A stretch of 64,000 nt of DNA, taken from positions 5,063,125 to 5,127,124 of the forward strand of contig CM055097.1 of the NCBI GenBank assembly GCA_029204225.1. Reading direction: 5' to 3'. A program made the position numbers and the translations under genes. Position 1 is the first letter of the stretch, and each line of letters opens with the position of its first letter. Shown here one piece after another: positions 9,671-21,349 of this stretch. Below the pieces are notes generated by a model. That model searched no databases. It saw nothing but the letters and a program-made list of their open reading frames with translations, and was not told the DNA's origin. This stretch comes from Diphasiastrum complanatum (lineage: Eukaryota > Streptophyta > Lycopodiopsida > Lycopodiales > Lycopodiaceae).

Positions 9671-12600
9671 CGGTCTTTTATATAAGCAAATTAATTTTCT
9701 GCACACTAATGCAAGTCTTAACTTTCATCCTTGCACTTCTTTGGGTGAGAGGGTGAGCACCATAGATGTATAGGAGGTCAACTAGTATCAATCACATTAT
9801 TAACCCAAGCATGATGGAACCATCGAAGTGGTATTGTGCCACTAGGGTCAATACCCCCACCTAGCTTGAAATTGGCTTTGACAATACTCAACTAGTGTTT
9901 GCCCAAGGAATATGATGGACAATACTCAAAGTAGGGAGGGAAATGGGAACCTTGCACATGGTATCAACATTGCATGTGGGCTAGTTTTGAAGATAGGATA
10001 CCCAACCTAGACAAGCGAGAGAAAAAGGGGCATGCACATGGTATTAACATACTTGAGGTAGCATTAACGACAAAGGTCCCTTCCTCAAGAAATGCAAGGA
10101 TTAAGCATCATCCTAGACTTGGATATAATGGTACTATAGTACACGAGATTATTGGTTACGCCTCATTATTTCGACTAGGCTAAAAAATGTATTTAATAAC
10201 CTTGTGAGGGCCCAGTCACATATGTGGAGCTAGTGCATTGGTTAGGACAACTATTGGCATGTGTAGAGTGTCAATCATGATGAAAAACACTTTTGAAAAT
10301 CATTCTTGGCTTGCATGGGGCCATGCATAGGAAAAGCTGAGGCTATACATCCAGTTAGGAACTTACCCTACTATGATTCTTATTTGTGGTTTTCATCCCC
10401 AATTTTCAATCTCTACACCTACATTCTATCCAATGGCTATTGCTATTGGAGATTGATCGGGGGCTTCTCATTGGTTGGGTGTTGCTCCATTGTTGTTCAT
10501 TTGTGTTTGTCTTGTAAGCTAAATCTTAAGGTAATTTCCCTTTCAATGAAATTAGAGCAAGGCTTACAAAGATCGAAGGAGTGGAGCTTTCCCTTTCATT
10601 AAGCAACATCTGTTCGATTTTTGGTACATTTGTATGTGTAATTGAAGGCTTATAAAGTGGAGTCATGGTTTATTAGATTCCCATATTGCAAGAGTATTGC
10701 AATTATTCATGCTTGGCCTGCTAGTATCACCTTGCAATATGAGTACTTTGATTGATACTAGCTTGCAACTCATAAATGAAGTTTGTAGCAATATATGTGT
10801 GGTATCAAAAATTTTGAAAATATTATAATAACATGGAATCTGCTAGTTTCAATAAACAACAAACCAATCTTTTGATACCAGGGCATTGGATGGTATTGAA
10901 ATAATGATACTCTCTCAATAACGGTTTCAACAAAAAATCCAAGTTGACTTCCGAAATTTGCCATTTATTCTCTTATGTCGAAGATTGTGTGCATTGAAAT
11001 AGTAACCAGACTCTTACAAATGTACTTTATTGGAACGTACAATTTTGTTGCTCCTCATTGAGACTAATGATATTGGTATTTGCTTCTTTTGTGAATGATG
11101 ATACTAGCATTTGTTAGTTACAAACAAACAAACACTTTACATCAAGTAATAGGCCAGCCTAAACACTGAGCACAAGGTACCAAGTTGCCAATGACATCGA
11201 GGTTGGAGCCTACATCAGTGTGGCAATAAGTCTCCTCGTAACCAACTTAGTTCTTTGGGCTTGGCATAGATTTTTGTTTTCATCAAATTTTATGTTGTAG
11301 AAAATGACAATTTTCATTGGAAATGTTGAGGCATCCTAATTGTATAATGCAAAGCCCATATCTTTTGTTTTTTTGTGCAGTTTTGTTGCGACAAATCATC
11401 ATGTTCATTCTCTCAAAGCCAATGTGCCTCTTCTGGCCATAGACGAGTTTGACTTGGAAAAGAATCATTTTAAATTACATGATTTTTGTTGTTGTTGTTG
11501 TTGTCATTTTTAATGGTTGTGGAACAAATGCTTGCAATCTTCTGGAACACCTTGTTTTATCTTGTCTGTGGAACATATATTTAGAACATTAGGTAAATAC
11601 AAAAACACATTGACATGATAATTAAAAAATGTGTATAAAACAACGATATGTAAAACCTATTTATATCATTGGCTACACAGAAACAACTAGAATTGAAGGC
11701 GAACCTCTAAGATTGATATTTAAAAATATAAAAAACAACATAAGATAGGTGTTGTATATTGTCTAGATGATTCTTGTCTTTTGGTGTGCACTTTTTATGA
11801 GTGTAAGTGTAATTGAATAACACAAATTCATATATGTTATGTTGCATGTTATTTGAAAAGAAATTGCAAATTAAATTGCTCTTCCAAATTTATGATTTGG
11901 AGATTTTGTCCTTTTCTCTTGATAAATGAAATATGAAAATGGAGTTCAAAAATTTATAATTGATATAAAACTATGTTGTTATATGTAATGACATATTTTT
12001 AAGTACCAATATTCTTTCAAATTGCTTGGGTTGTTTTTTATAATGTTATAACCATTTCAACCACATGAAGCAAATAAATATGTATTGAATAATTTGAATT
12101 TAGTTGCAATCTTTTACCATGAGTAGTACAAATTGTAGATATGATACACCTCACAAAAACTTTCTCTTCCATTTTGTCAATATCTACATGAACCTTGCCG
12201 ACCCATTTCATGCTAGACAATTTTCAAGCTAGACTTTGTCCAAATTTGAAACAACTTTAGGAATCTACAAAAAGCCCTAAAATCAAGCTCTTTGGCAGTG
12301 TTGAATCTTGTTAAAATACAACTCTAAAACAAAATTTTGGCCTTGAAAAATTAGCTACATGATATAAGAAATCTAAGCAAAACAAATTCCACTAGCTAGA
12401 AATCAAAGTAGAAGTTGGTCTATTTATAACCTATAGTTTAAAAAAAATCTCAAATTTGAGATGCAGTAAAAAAATTTAGTAGATCTTTGGAAACTGTATC
12501 TTTGCTTCAAAATCATGTAAAGATGGAACAATCCAAGGATCAAATCAAAAATCCCTGAGAATCTATTAAGTAGTCAAGGTTAAAAATGTATGGTCGGGCA

Positions 12601-14374
12601 AGTTGAGAACAAGGTAAACTGTGAAATGAGACGCAATACAAATTGCAACACATGCAATTAATGCATGATAAGTTTTGCAAGTATCACAAGGTCAATAAAT
12701 ATGCTGGAGGACCAAAGAAAATGAATGTTTAAAAAGAATAATTGACTATTTCTACAAGTTTTCCTTCCAAAATGTTTTAAAGTTGTTGTAGTCCTTGACC
12801 ATTGACAACCTTTTTCTATGTCTCAACACAATATTGAAAAAATAAACTAATTGTAAAATGTACATGCCAATACTATTATTGAACGTTTGCCTCTCCAGAT
12901 GTGGAAGAAGACATTTATCATATTTTCCACCTTAAATACAAGAGTGAGAGTTTGTTCAAAATCAACTACAAGCTTTCAAAGTAATTTAACAATAACCAAT
13001 TCGATTTCAAGATGACATTATCCAAAAAGTTGAATAACTTTTGTTGGCACAAAAATGTTTCAGTGGGAACTATCTCAATCTAATATATCATTAAGGAGTT
13101 GTATATGAGCTTTTGTACGTAGCTTAGTAAAAACTACTCGTAGTTTATAAAAAAATAACAGTGTAAGATTCTTACTAGTTAAAAATAAGAAAAATCATTT
13201 TGATAAAAATCTCCATAGATAACTCTCTTTCCCATGAAATCTAATGCAATTGCATGCAAATTGTCCCTCCAACCCCAAAAATAGACTACAATTTTTCAAG
13301 TAGTAAAATTTTTGGATTTTTAGCTTCCGGTTGCACATACAATTTGTGTGCTGACAATGCCAATACAAAGACCAATGACTAGATGAGCCCTACTTTTGTC
13401 CACCAAAATCTTAGTAGAATGTTTGATTAAAACAACAGAAAAATAGATTGGATAAAGAAAACTTCATCAATCACTACTAATCAAGCAACATGATGTAATA
13501 TGAGTAGAAGCTAATAGGAATGCCAAAAGAAAATATAGGCAAGAGAATTTTTTTAAAATGATCTATCATAATTGTAACAAACAAACTACATTCATAAAAA
13601 AAACTACTACAAGCAAGCTCATTAGTGTATTTGAGCTATTTGATGTTTATATTGGAAAGACAAAACAATAGTGGAAACAACAACCATTCATTTTTGCATT
13701 AAATGATTTCATTCTAGAAGATCTAACAACACATCCATTAAAAAAAAAAATTCAAACAATTTGCTATCACAATTGGTTGCAAACTTTTCATTAGGGAAGC
13801 TTTTAGCTCCAAAAAGACCCTTTAAGAATTCGTGCAAGATGTCTTTTGTATTAACACTAATAATTTTGACTTGCCAAAACTTTTTAATCGTAGCTCGGAA
13901 GTATGTCATCTAACATATCATTGAAAAGCCCTTGTCAAGCGCTTTTCAATGCACCAAACTCCGATAAATTCGGACTTACCACTAAAACATTATGCCATTT
14001 TTAGTGTGGAATCAAAATGTGGACTCAAAAAGTTACATTATGTAGATTTCAAATTTAAGTGTTTTGATTGGTCCATGTGTAAGAAAAATTTGAGAAAAAA
14101 TATGAAAAGAATCTTCACAAAGGGTCTTTTTTGGATTTAGAACTCCTCTGATGGATTCTATAATTTGATATATTGCTAAAAAGATCAACCACTATAATGC
14201 CTTACCAAACAAAAAAAAAAAACTAGATCAACAAATTATCAAAAATTCAGAAAGGCGTGCAAATTTATAAACGAAAGTAATATTGATGCAAGACTCAACC
14301 CATAGTAATTTTCATGATATCAGACGAAAAAAGTATATGTATTATATGGCATCATTTGACGTACAATGCACGAC
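9671..14374. other. 4.7 kb of AT-rich DNA without a supported gene
   Basis: Open frames are few and short, with no recognisable domains. The base composition is strongly AT-rich with A/T runs. No LTR, TIR or RNA gene could be supported. It may be old, unrecognisable transposon sequence. Confidence 0.5.
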
Positions 14375-14896
14375 AAAATCGTTGTTTCTCTTTATCTTTA
14401 ATGATCAGCTTTGCTGTGTGGTAAATTTTTTTTCTATCATATGGACCTAGAAAATCAATGGATCTTCTTTTGCTCAAGTCTATGTATCCGAAGAAAACAG
14501 TTAAGGAGGAAGACCTTTTAGGAACTTCCTCAACTACATAGCCAAATACTTTTATGACAATGTCTCTCCTCGCAAAAATAATTTTATATGTATTCTAAGG
14601 GTATTTAGCAAATCTCTTTATTTACAAAGCACTTCAAATAATGGGACAGGGATGAATCCCTTTGTTGTGATCCCTGGCCTTCCCTCACATATCCCTATCT
14701 TGTTGCAAAGGCATCTACCTCCACAGTAGCTTGTAAAATACGAGCAAACGTCACATATCTTGAAAAAAAAATAACTATATTTGAATAGAAATCTCATTCA
14801 AATAAAACCGAATTTACTTACCAGATCACGCTCATCAGCTTGAATAATTGTAGCAGTATGTAAATCATGACCAACAATTATGGTCGTCGAAGCCAT
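14375..14896 (-). pseudogene. Copy A, left gene: internally deleted remnant of unknown acidic protein
   Basis: Homologue of the gene at 53101-54632. The first exon is reduced to 14822-14896: ATG, three codons matching the start of copy B, then the exon-1 end GHDLHTATIIQADERDL, directly before a GTAAGT donor. Copy B has about 1 kb more here, so copy A carries a large in-exon deletion. The second exon, about 14375-14729, is recognisable (VEVDAFATR, SLSHYLKCFVNK) but has several stops. The conserved intron position in both copies shows that the ancestral gene was spliced. Diverges from the histone-like gene at 15143. Confidence 0.7.
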
Positions 14897-14942
14897 CACT
14901 CGAGCGTCTTCCTCCCCTTGCGTGACTTTGCTACTCTTTCAT

Positions 14943-15080
14943 GTCATAGCGATACCAGCCTCAGTTTCTAGTATCGCCATCACGCGTGAAATCTGTCTTG
15001 GTCTTCTTCTGTGACGTTATCCTCACATCGTAGAGATATCCATCTGTACCTCCCAATATCGCCATCACACAAACGAGTCT
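14943..15080. repeat. Motif array ATATCG-N-CACGCG in the divergent spacer of copy A
   Basis: The spacer between the two divergent genes holds repeated short blocks: AGCGATACC, GTATCGCCATCACGCGTG, AGATATCCATCTG and AATATCGCCATCACAC. The same ATATCG plus CACGC arrangement recurs in the spacer of copy B. Confidence 0.55.
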
Positions 15081-15142
15081 GTTATTCATTGCCATAGTAA
15101 TACTCTCTTACATGGTAAAAGTATCCGACCTCAATAGCTCGG

Positions 15143-16911
15143 ATGAATCAAACTGCTAGGCTTACTAGCTTTGTTGAACCAGCCCGTCCACAGACTTCTG
15201 GACCCGTACCTCTGCAAAGATGCAGAAGACCTCACCGTCCATGGTTGAGGGACATCTGGGCATTGCAAAGGAGCACCAAGCTTCTGATCCCGAAAGCAGC
15301 CTTCTACCGGGCTCTGAGAGAGGTCACGCAAGATATGACTGCTCATCTGCCCTATGGAGTGAGGTGGAATATCACTGCATTGGAGGCACTCCATACTGCA
15401 TACGAGGACTTCCAGACAAAACTGTTTGAGGATTCGATCATGCATGCCAAGAGGGTGACATTGATGCCCAAGGACATGCTTCTTTTCATGAGGCTTCGAA
15501 ACACCTATGACAGTATTTTTAAGTTTGGCTTCACATAGAGGCCAGTTCCTCTTGAAAGGGGGCTTGTCCCACCCCAAAAAAGAGAGAAAGCAAGCACATT
15601 TGAAGCGTTCACAACCCAAGCCTAGGCCTAGGTCTCCCAGCTCTTCATCATCGCCTCCTCGCATTAGAAAAGATGTGGTAAGTACGTCGAGAATTCCATG
15701 GGTTGAGAGTCCTCCCCCAAACCCTGATCTTGAAATGCACAGTTCTCCTTCTCTACATGCAGATGATTTAAATATAGTGGTGGACATGATTGTTTCTAAT
15801 GTTGATGCAATTGATAAAGAGTTGCACATCAGACTCCCCAATGATCCAAAGGACACATTTTGATTTTGAGAGGTACATTGATTTTGACATGTATATAGCC
15901 AAAAAAATAGACGATCTCAGAGGAGAGTTTATGTTTTGTTTATATGATATTAATTTTCCAATGCATATCAAAGACCCACATTGTAGGGAGCTAAAGGAGA
16001 AGACCTCCCATATCTCAAACACAATAGTTGAATCTGGGTGTGTATACTATGTACATAAATATACATATACAATCAAGAAGGAGATTTTTGTTGTATCCCC
16101 ATTTTTTGGGCATCTATTGAATAAAGAGAGGAAAGCTAGAAGGCTCTTCAGGCACACAAGCAAGGAGGCATCAATCTTCATCATCCCATACTGTGCTAAG
16201 TAAGATAATTTCTTTTTGTAATATTTGTTTTTTGTAAGATTTTTCTTTTTGAAACTCTTTTAGATTCTAGTAATTCATTGCTTATTGTCATTTGCTAGCA
16301 GTAAACATTGGAGCATGCACGTCATATCTATGAAAGTGGATTTTACTAGAAGCTGCACACCTATGTGCATGACAATGAATTCCTTGCATGCCACCCATTC
16401 CACTGTTAAGTCCATGTACAAGAGGATGGTGGAGCTATTGCCCAGGCCAGATGGGCTGATTGTAAATACTAACATAGAGATTGTTGATGCAAAGGTGAAA
16501 AAGATCTTTTCACGTTTTTTATTTACATGATGGCATGGAGTTTAGAATTATATTGAATTATAATTTAGCATTTTTTCGCTGTGATTTCTCAGTCTTTGCA
16601 ACAAGATGATGCTTTCAGTTGCGGATGGTTTTCCATCTAGAATGTAAAATCATTCTTGGATTGGTATATGGTGCAACCTCCAAATGCTAATATTCGTGAG
16701 ATAAATTTCTTAGCTTCCAGTATCCTGATGATATTATGGTAACTTTCTGTATTTTAGACATTGGCTTAACATACATACATACACTCGATATTTTAAATTG
16801 CAGTTCCAATGTCCAGAGGTATCAACAAATGCTATTCATCAGTACCGGCATGAAATGTTGAAAATCTTACTATCGTCTGCAAGGCCCTACAAGCATGAAG
16901 CCCTCAGATGA
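15143..16911 (+). pseudogene. Copy A, right gene: CENH3-like histone H3 fold fused to Ulp1-like (C48) protease
   Basis: Residues 1-131 (15143-15538) match histone H3: tail NQTAR for KQTAR, then STKLLIPKAAF, ALEALHTAYEDF, LFED and HAKRVTLMPKD. A Trp and extra residues in loop 1 recall CENH3. A TAG at 15536-15538 interrupts; a basic Ser/Pro linker and a helical region (ERYIDFDMYIAKKIDDL) follow after frameshifts. The protease is spliced: exon end at 16199, exons 16302-16494, 16593 to about 16710 and 16804-16911. It shows HWSMHVI (His), an Asn where Asp is usual (MNSLH), then QQDDAFSCGWFS (Gln, Cys at 16620-16622). A TAG at 16638-16640 follows. C48 proteases cut SUMO-type conjugates. Role of the fusion unknown. 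Confidence 0.75.
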
Positions 16912-17240
16912 AATTGTCAGGGGTTCTGTGGATTGCGAAGTTGCAATGCTTGAGGATCTGCCTCAGACACTTATGATTGAGATGTAAATATTGAAATATA
17001 AGTTCCGACAAATACATAGAAATATATCATCACATGATGATGCATAGAACAACAGATAGGGGGCTATTATTGAAAGCCACGAATATATTATTTCGATTTT
17101 AAAAACAATGTACATTTTTCAAAATACTAAATGCTAATTGTTCGATGAAATCTTGAAGTCATTTGAGACTACTTTGTATTTTTTTTTTGAAAGGTACATT
17201 GTTGTTTCACGTCTACCATTCCACAAGTAAAGTCTAATTA

Positions 17241-17521
17241 TGTTAAAGGACCCTATCTTGACTTTTGGGGGTGCCCTATAATTAGTAGTGGGTTTGGAAG
17301 GTTCTAGAACTTAGGGTTTGGAAGACTCTAGGCCCTTGGAAGGCCTATTTATATATACTCATTATTCATTTGTAATTCATTCCCTTTCAAGCATTGCTAC
17401 TACTTTCTCTCTCCTTGAGAGCGCCTAACCCTCACCCTCTCCCTCTCCCTTTTCTTCTTCTTCTGCTTCTTGTATATGGAGATTGAATGTTAGAAGGGTC
17501 TTGGCATTTTGATTTCCTACA
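17241..17521 (+). mobile_element. Copia-type 5' LTR
   Basis: Begins TGTTAAAGGACCC and ends CCTACA, with a TATA-like run near 17346-17357 and a pyrimidine-rich 3' part. It is followed directly by a primer-binding site, so it is a 5' LTR. Almost no internal element sequence follows, so the element is truncated or a recombination remnant. Confidence 0.7.
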
Positions 17522-17534
17522 TGGTATCAAAGCC
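17522..17534 (+). other. Copia primer-binding site (initiator tRNA-Met)
   Basis: TGGTATCAAAGCC, one base off the usual TGGTATCAGAGCC, immediately after the CA end of the LTR. The tRNA 3' end primes minus-strand cDNA synthesis in Copia elements. Confidence 0.75.
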
Positions 17535-17811
17535 ATGGATCTTCTATGCTTGATTTAAGGCGCCCTGTTTATGCAGTTTCGACATTTTCTAAGCTTCTTT
17601 TTAAATCCTTGCACTGTATGCGATTTTCTTGTCTTGGTCTTACCTGTACATCAAAAAAAACTTGTTAAACAATATCAACATTGAGATTATTTTAAATGAA
17701 ATCTTGCAATCCTAAAAACATCGAAATAAGTCTAAATAAAATCATTGAAAATCATTTCAAATGTGTATGTATTATAGAAAACATACATACATCTACCAAT
17801 CTCTCATTGAC

Positions 17812-18177
17812 TCAAAAACAGAAGTGTTCAAGAATATCATATTGCAGCAAGGTAAGCTCTGATCGAATGTGATCGAGTGTCCAATCTTTCTCCACCTCAA
17901 TTGTTGTAATAGTAGAATTATTTTGCTTCTCTTGGATTTCTATTTGATCTTGATGATTCATTGTAAAATCCTGATCCAATGCTTTCCATTCATTGCCAAC
18001 TTTGGACCATCTTCTATAATAAAATGTTAAAGAAAGCACTTGTTTTTCTATAAGATATCTAAAATTCATTGATGATCTATTAACTATGCACTCGGTATTG
18101 CCATTACTCTTTTTATCCCAATGATCATCAAGGAGGCGTGATGACATATCGTCTATTAAATCACTACAAATTAACAT
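17812..18177 (-). CDS. Hypothetical 121-residue ORF
   Basis: An uninterrupted frame ending QYDILEHFCF, with a charged segment TLDHIRSELTLL and an aromatic stretch FYYRRWSKVGNEWKAL. I recognise no family. It begins about 280 bp past a Copia primer-binding site but on the opposite strand, so it is not gag. It may be a captured exon or a chance frame. No start context or promoter supports it. Confidence 0.25.
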   Translation of the reverse strand: MLICSDLIDDMSSRLLDDHWDKKSNGNTECIVNRSSMNFRYLIEKQVLSLTFYYRRWSKVGNEWKALDQDFTMNHQDQIEIQEKQNNSTITTIEVEKDWTLDHIRSELTLLQYDILEHFCF

Positions 18178-18510
18178 TGTGTTGTTCTACAAATATTACA
18201 TTAAAAAAATCTACAAACATTGCAAAAGGCAAAAACCAATGCAATCTATTGTTTTTTGAGCATGTGCTACATTTCATACAGTTTGAATGTCCATAAAAAC
18301 CCTTGATCGAAAGCTCTATGCTATGGTGGAATCCGGAGGAATCAATTCTTCGCTTGAGAATGTCATTGCAATTCGACCATTATCCAACAATAATCGATTC
18401 TTTGTGAGGATTATGCCCAATTTTTGGGCTCTTTAAAAAGCAAAAAATGTCATTGGCTTTTTTAAAAAATTTCTGACAAAAAAAATCACGTGCGTCAGTC
18501 CACGTCAGCT

Positions 18511-18522
18511 TGCCACGTGGCA
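18511..18522. promoter_or_regulatory. Perfect palindrome with G-box core
   Basis: TGCCACGTGGCA is a 12-bp perfect palindrome around CACGTG, a bZIP/bHLH site type. Another CACGTG lies at 18487-18492, ACGTCAG at 18502-18508 and a TTGAC core at 18527-18531. No gene start is close: the dioxygenase ends at 19205 on the minus strand. Confidence 0.4.
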
Positions 18523-18607
18523 GTTATTGACTGGTCCAAAAAAAAGTCGGACTGCCCATTATGCTTTATTAATGGCATGTGAAAAAGTCAAAGAATCCGT
18601 TACGCAA

Positions 18608-18726
18608 TGGAATGGGCTGGGCACAGGCCATTCTGCCCGGTAAGGCTCTCCAGAATTTTTATAGGCGAGGCCTGGAGAGCCTAAAACATTATGGAAAGCC
18701 AAACCGGGCAAAATGGCCTCATTCCA
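18608..18726. repeat. Long imperfect hairpin (119 nt), fold-back candidate
   Basis: Left arm TGGAATG, then AGGCCATTCTGCCCGGT and GGCTCTCC. These pair with the right arm, which ends ACCGGGCAAAATGGCCT then CATTCCA. Within the loop CTGGAGAGCCT repeats the complement of AGGCTCTCCAG. The DNA could fold in two ways. A MITE, a fold-back element or a small-RNA precursor are all possible. Confidence 0.55.
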
Positions 18727-19204
18727 TAGTATGTCTCTAGGAGTTGACGAGTGTTTTTGGAGCCAAATAAGGATGCGCCATAATTTTGTGTCTGTTAAGC
18801 AGAGCATAGCCTGCCATAAGTAGGGAACTTTTGATGGTCTTTGCAATTGCTCCTGGGGAGAATGGGAACAAAATACATCTAATCACTCTGTAGAGTTCAT
18901 TGTGTTGTCTTGATTTCTCTTGCAATCATGTCTTCATACATGAAATCTTGTAGTTGATCAGTAGTTCATTACAACAATAGACACATCCCTAACCTGTCAC
19001 AGAGCTATTGGGCTTCTACATCATGCTTAGAACTTTTAGCAAACCTCCTTCTAGGTTTTGCCCAATCAAGCTCTCATCTCCTATATATGAAATACACTAC
19101 ATATCTTGTAGAAGCATCTTGAAACTACTCATGTACTTAGCTCTCTTTTCCAGAAGGTGTTTTAGGCTAAAAAAGCTTTAGGTCAGCTTATTATGATGCG
19201 TCAA

Positions 19205-21116
19205 TTAACCACTGAGTTTCAGAGAATCCACAGCAGACTTCCTGTTCAGTCTGTTTGTGAAAAAATCTCGGAGGTAGACTCCGAATAAGCTCTCTCTGTA
19301 CATGGGTGGCTGCCCACCAAGAAGCTCTGGAATTGGAGCAATCTTTGCATCTGCTGCGGGCTGGAAAAACGTGGAGATTGAAATGCGTGCCCTCTGTGCA
19401 TTCACTGTTGCTCGATGCTCTACACTTTTATATTTCCCATTCGTCAGGATCTGCATACATGGCACACTGTGTTAAGCGGATGCAAAATCGGGCCCTGCAA
19501 AGCTGGCAACCCCAAGCATTATATGCTGTTCAGAACTAATAAGAGTTTGAACTTGGTAACGAATCAAATCATCTAGATCATGGCTTTTCAATGGTTGAAT
19601 GAGTGGGTTTTGAAAAGAATCCTCGGTAAAAGCGTTGGAGGTTGGCTGTACAGATGCATCCCCTTCCTTCACAGCCAGGTTTCCCTGCCAGAATTGCCAC
19701 TATATTAAAAAAATTGCTTACATTTTTGGCTATACCTGAGTCTGATCAGCCAAATTAACGACAAAAGCATCAGGCAAGGGTTTGACTGCAATCCACTGTC
19801 CTTCATTGAACACTTCCAATCCCCCAACGTGATCTTGCAGGAGAATTGTGATGCCACCTGCATCAGAATGGGCACTTAAGCCAATAGTGAGGTCTGGATT
19901 AGGGCAAGCCGGATAGTGATTTGGCATTAAAATTTGCTGGTGCTTGCCAATGACCTCATACAGACATTCAGACTCTAAGCCCAGACTTTCTGATAAAGCA
20001 TAACACAGTCGTTTAGCCAGCGCCGCAATCTCCTTGGAATATTCCATTGTAACTTCTCTGGCAAGGCATAGGACAATCATCAGCTTACATTAGCGGGTGA
20101 ATTGTAGAACGGCAAACACGACAAAAGTGGAATATAAAGTTGCATTCATTCAATGAAGATGTTAGTTTTCCAAAGTGCTATTCTAGATGGTTTTCTTTTA
20201 ATTCTAATTATCACAGTTTACTCTTGAAAAGTTTCATTCTTTCAAGCTCAAGCTGATATAATTCTCTGAATCTCAGAGCAAGATGATGTATGTGCAGCAA
20301 AAGCATACAGCTGTCACGATTGATTACATACCGGAACGTAGAAGGCTTGGCAGGCCACAAATGAATGAAATCTGACAGAGGCCTACAAGGGCATCTAAGA
20401 TAATCCCTCCATTCAAGAACCGTATCCTTTGAGAGACTATAGCTGGTTCCAAAACGCACAGGTTTCAGCGTATCATCCGAGTAAAGTTCCATCTTTTCTT
20501 CCGTGGGAAGGTCAAAAAATTCCTGGCAAACTTGCATCATACTATGGATCACAGATGTTGGTACTCCGTGGTTGATCACCTGTGATTAATTCTCCAAAAT
20601 TTATAATGGCAACAGTTTCTTGCTGTGACTTCTGTATCTGATCCCCCTAGCATTTAAATTTTACAGGGATACTCGAGGCTAAATGATCAGATCGTTGAAT
20701 TTGTTTAGAGATTGCAATATATCAGCCATCACCGACCCAGACATCCATTATTTCTTAAAATCGGAATGCACCAGCCCAGAACTGAATTTCTAGACTCTAG
20801 CTACTACTGATTCAAATGCAACAATTACCTGGAAAAACCCCCATTTCTCACAGGCTTCGCCTATGGTCTTCACTACCTGATCTTGACCGTCACCATCCAG
20901 ATCTGCTAGGTCTATCACTGGAATCTCAATCTTATTACCATCTGCTGCTGCTGCAGCTGATAATTTTGTTGGGCGCTCATCCAGAGGCTTGACGTAAGCA
21001 TTGGGAATCCGAGTGATGCCGCTCTCCATCAGCGCCTTTACCCCCTTCAAATTCTGCTTGAAAACATTCATCTCAGCTTCACCGAATGTCAATTCTTCTT
21101 CCTCCGAACTCCCCAT
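19205..21116 (-). CDS. 2-oxoglutarate/Fe(II)-dependent dioxygenase, four exons
   Basis: Exons on the minus strand: 20829-21116, 20332-20579, 19736-20057 and 19205-19450. All introns are GT-AG (donors GTAATT, GTATGT, GTATAG) and the joined frame gives 367 residues, normal for the family. The ATG at 21116 (MGSSEEEE) is chosen over an upstream in-frame non-ATG extension. The N-terminal domain (IPVIDLADLDG, WGFFQVINHGV) precedes the jelly-roll core. Iron ligands are His242 and Asp244 (SAHSDAGG) and His298 (VEHRATVN); Arg308-Ser310 (ARISIS) binds 2-oxoglutarate. The enzyme is cytosolic and oxidises a small molecule. The style recalls the DMR6/SRG1/flavonol-synthase group; the substrate cannot be read. 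The only intact intron-bearing host gene seen here. Confidence 0.92.
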
Positions 21117-21118
21117 AT

Positions 21119-21147
21119 CGATCGATCGATCGATCGCTCGCTCGCTC
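21119..21147. repeat. (GATC)n/(GCTC)n microsatellite in the dioxygenase 5' UTR
   Basis: ATCGATCGATCGATCG followed by CTCGCTCGCTCG, immediately upstream of the dioxygenase start codon. Confidence 0.8.
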
Positions 21148-21263
21148 GAGAGTATTTTATGGACAAATGTTATGCTACAGAACAATTCTCTTGTGACTTG
21201 AGAAGTGAAATAATAAGGTTGATCTAGGGGTGGGTGGTTTCACATACAAGTATATTTCAAATA

Positions 21264-21312
21264 TGCACTTATTACAATTTTGTCCTATGTCAAAGTTTTA
21301 CCTCTTTACTCA
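21264..21312 (+). repeat. Dispersed short repeat, partner at 46839-46886
   Basis: The block TTGTCCTATGTCAAAGTTTT and its flanks (ATTACAAT before, CTCAAA after) recur at 46839-46886 in the same orientation. It is probably a fragment of a mobile element. Confidence 0.7.
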
Positions 21313-21349
21313 AAGACAATAGTCACCTCTTTACTCCATAGTCACCTCT

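Noticed and set aside
15143..15538. A normal host histone H3 or CENH3 gene
   Set aside because: Core helices are too divergent, the product continues into a protease domain across introns, and a second copy with the same layout exists inside repeat-rich DNA.
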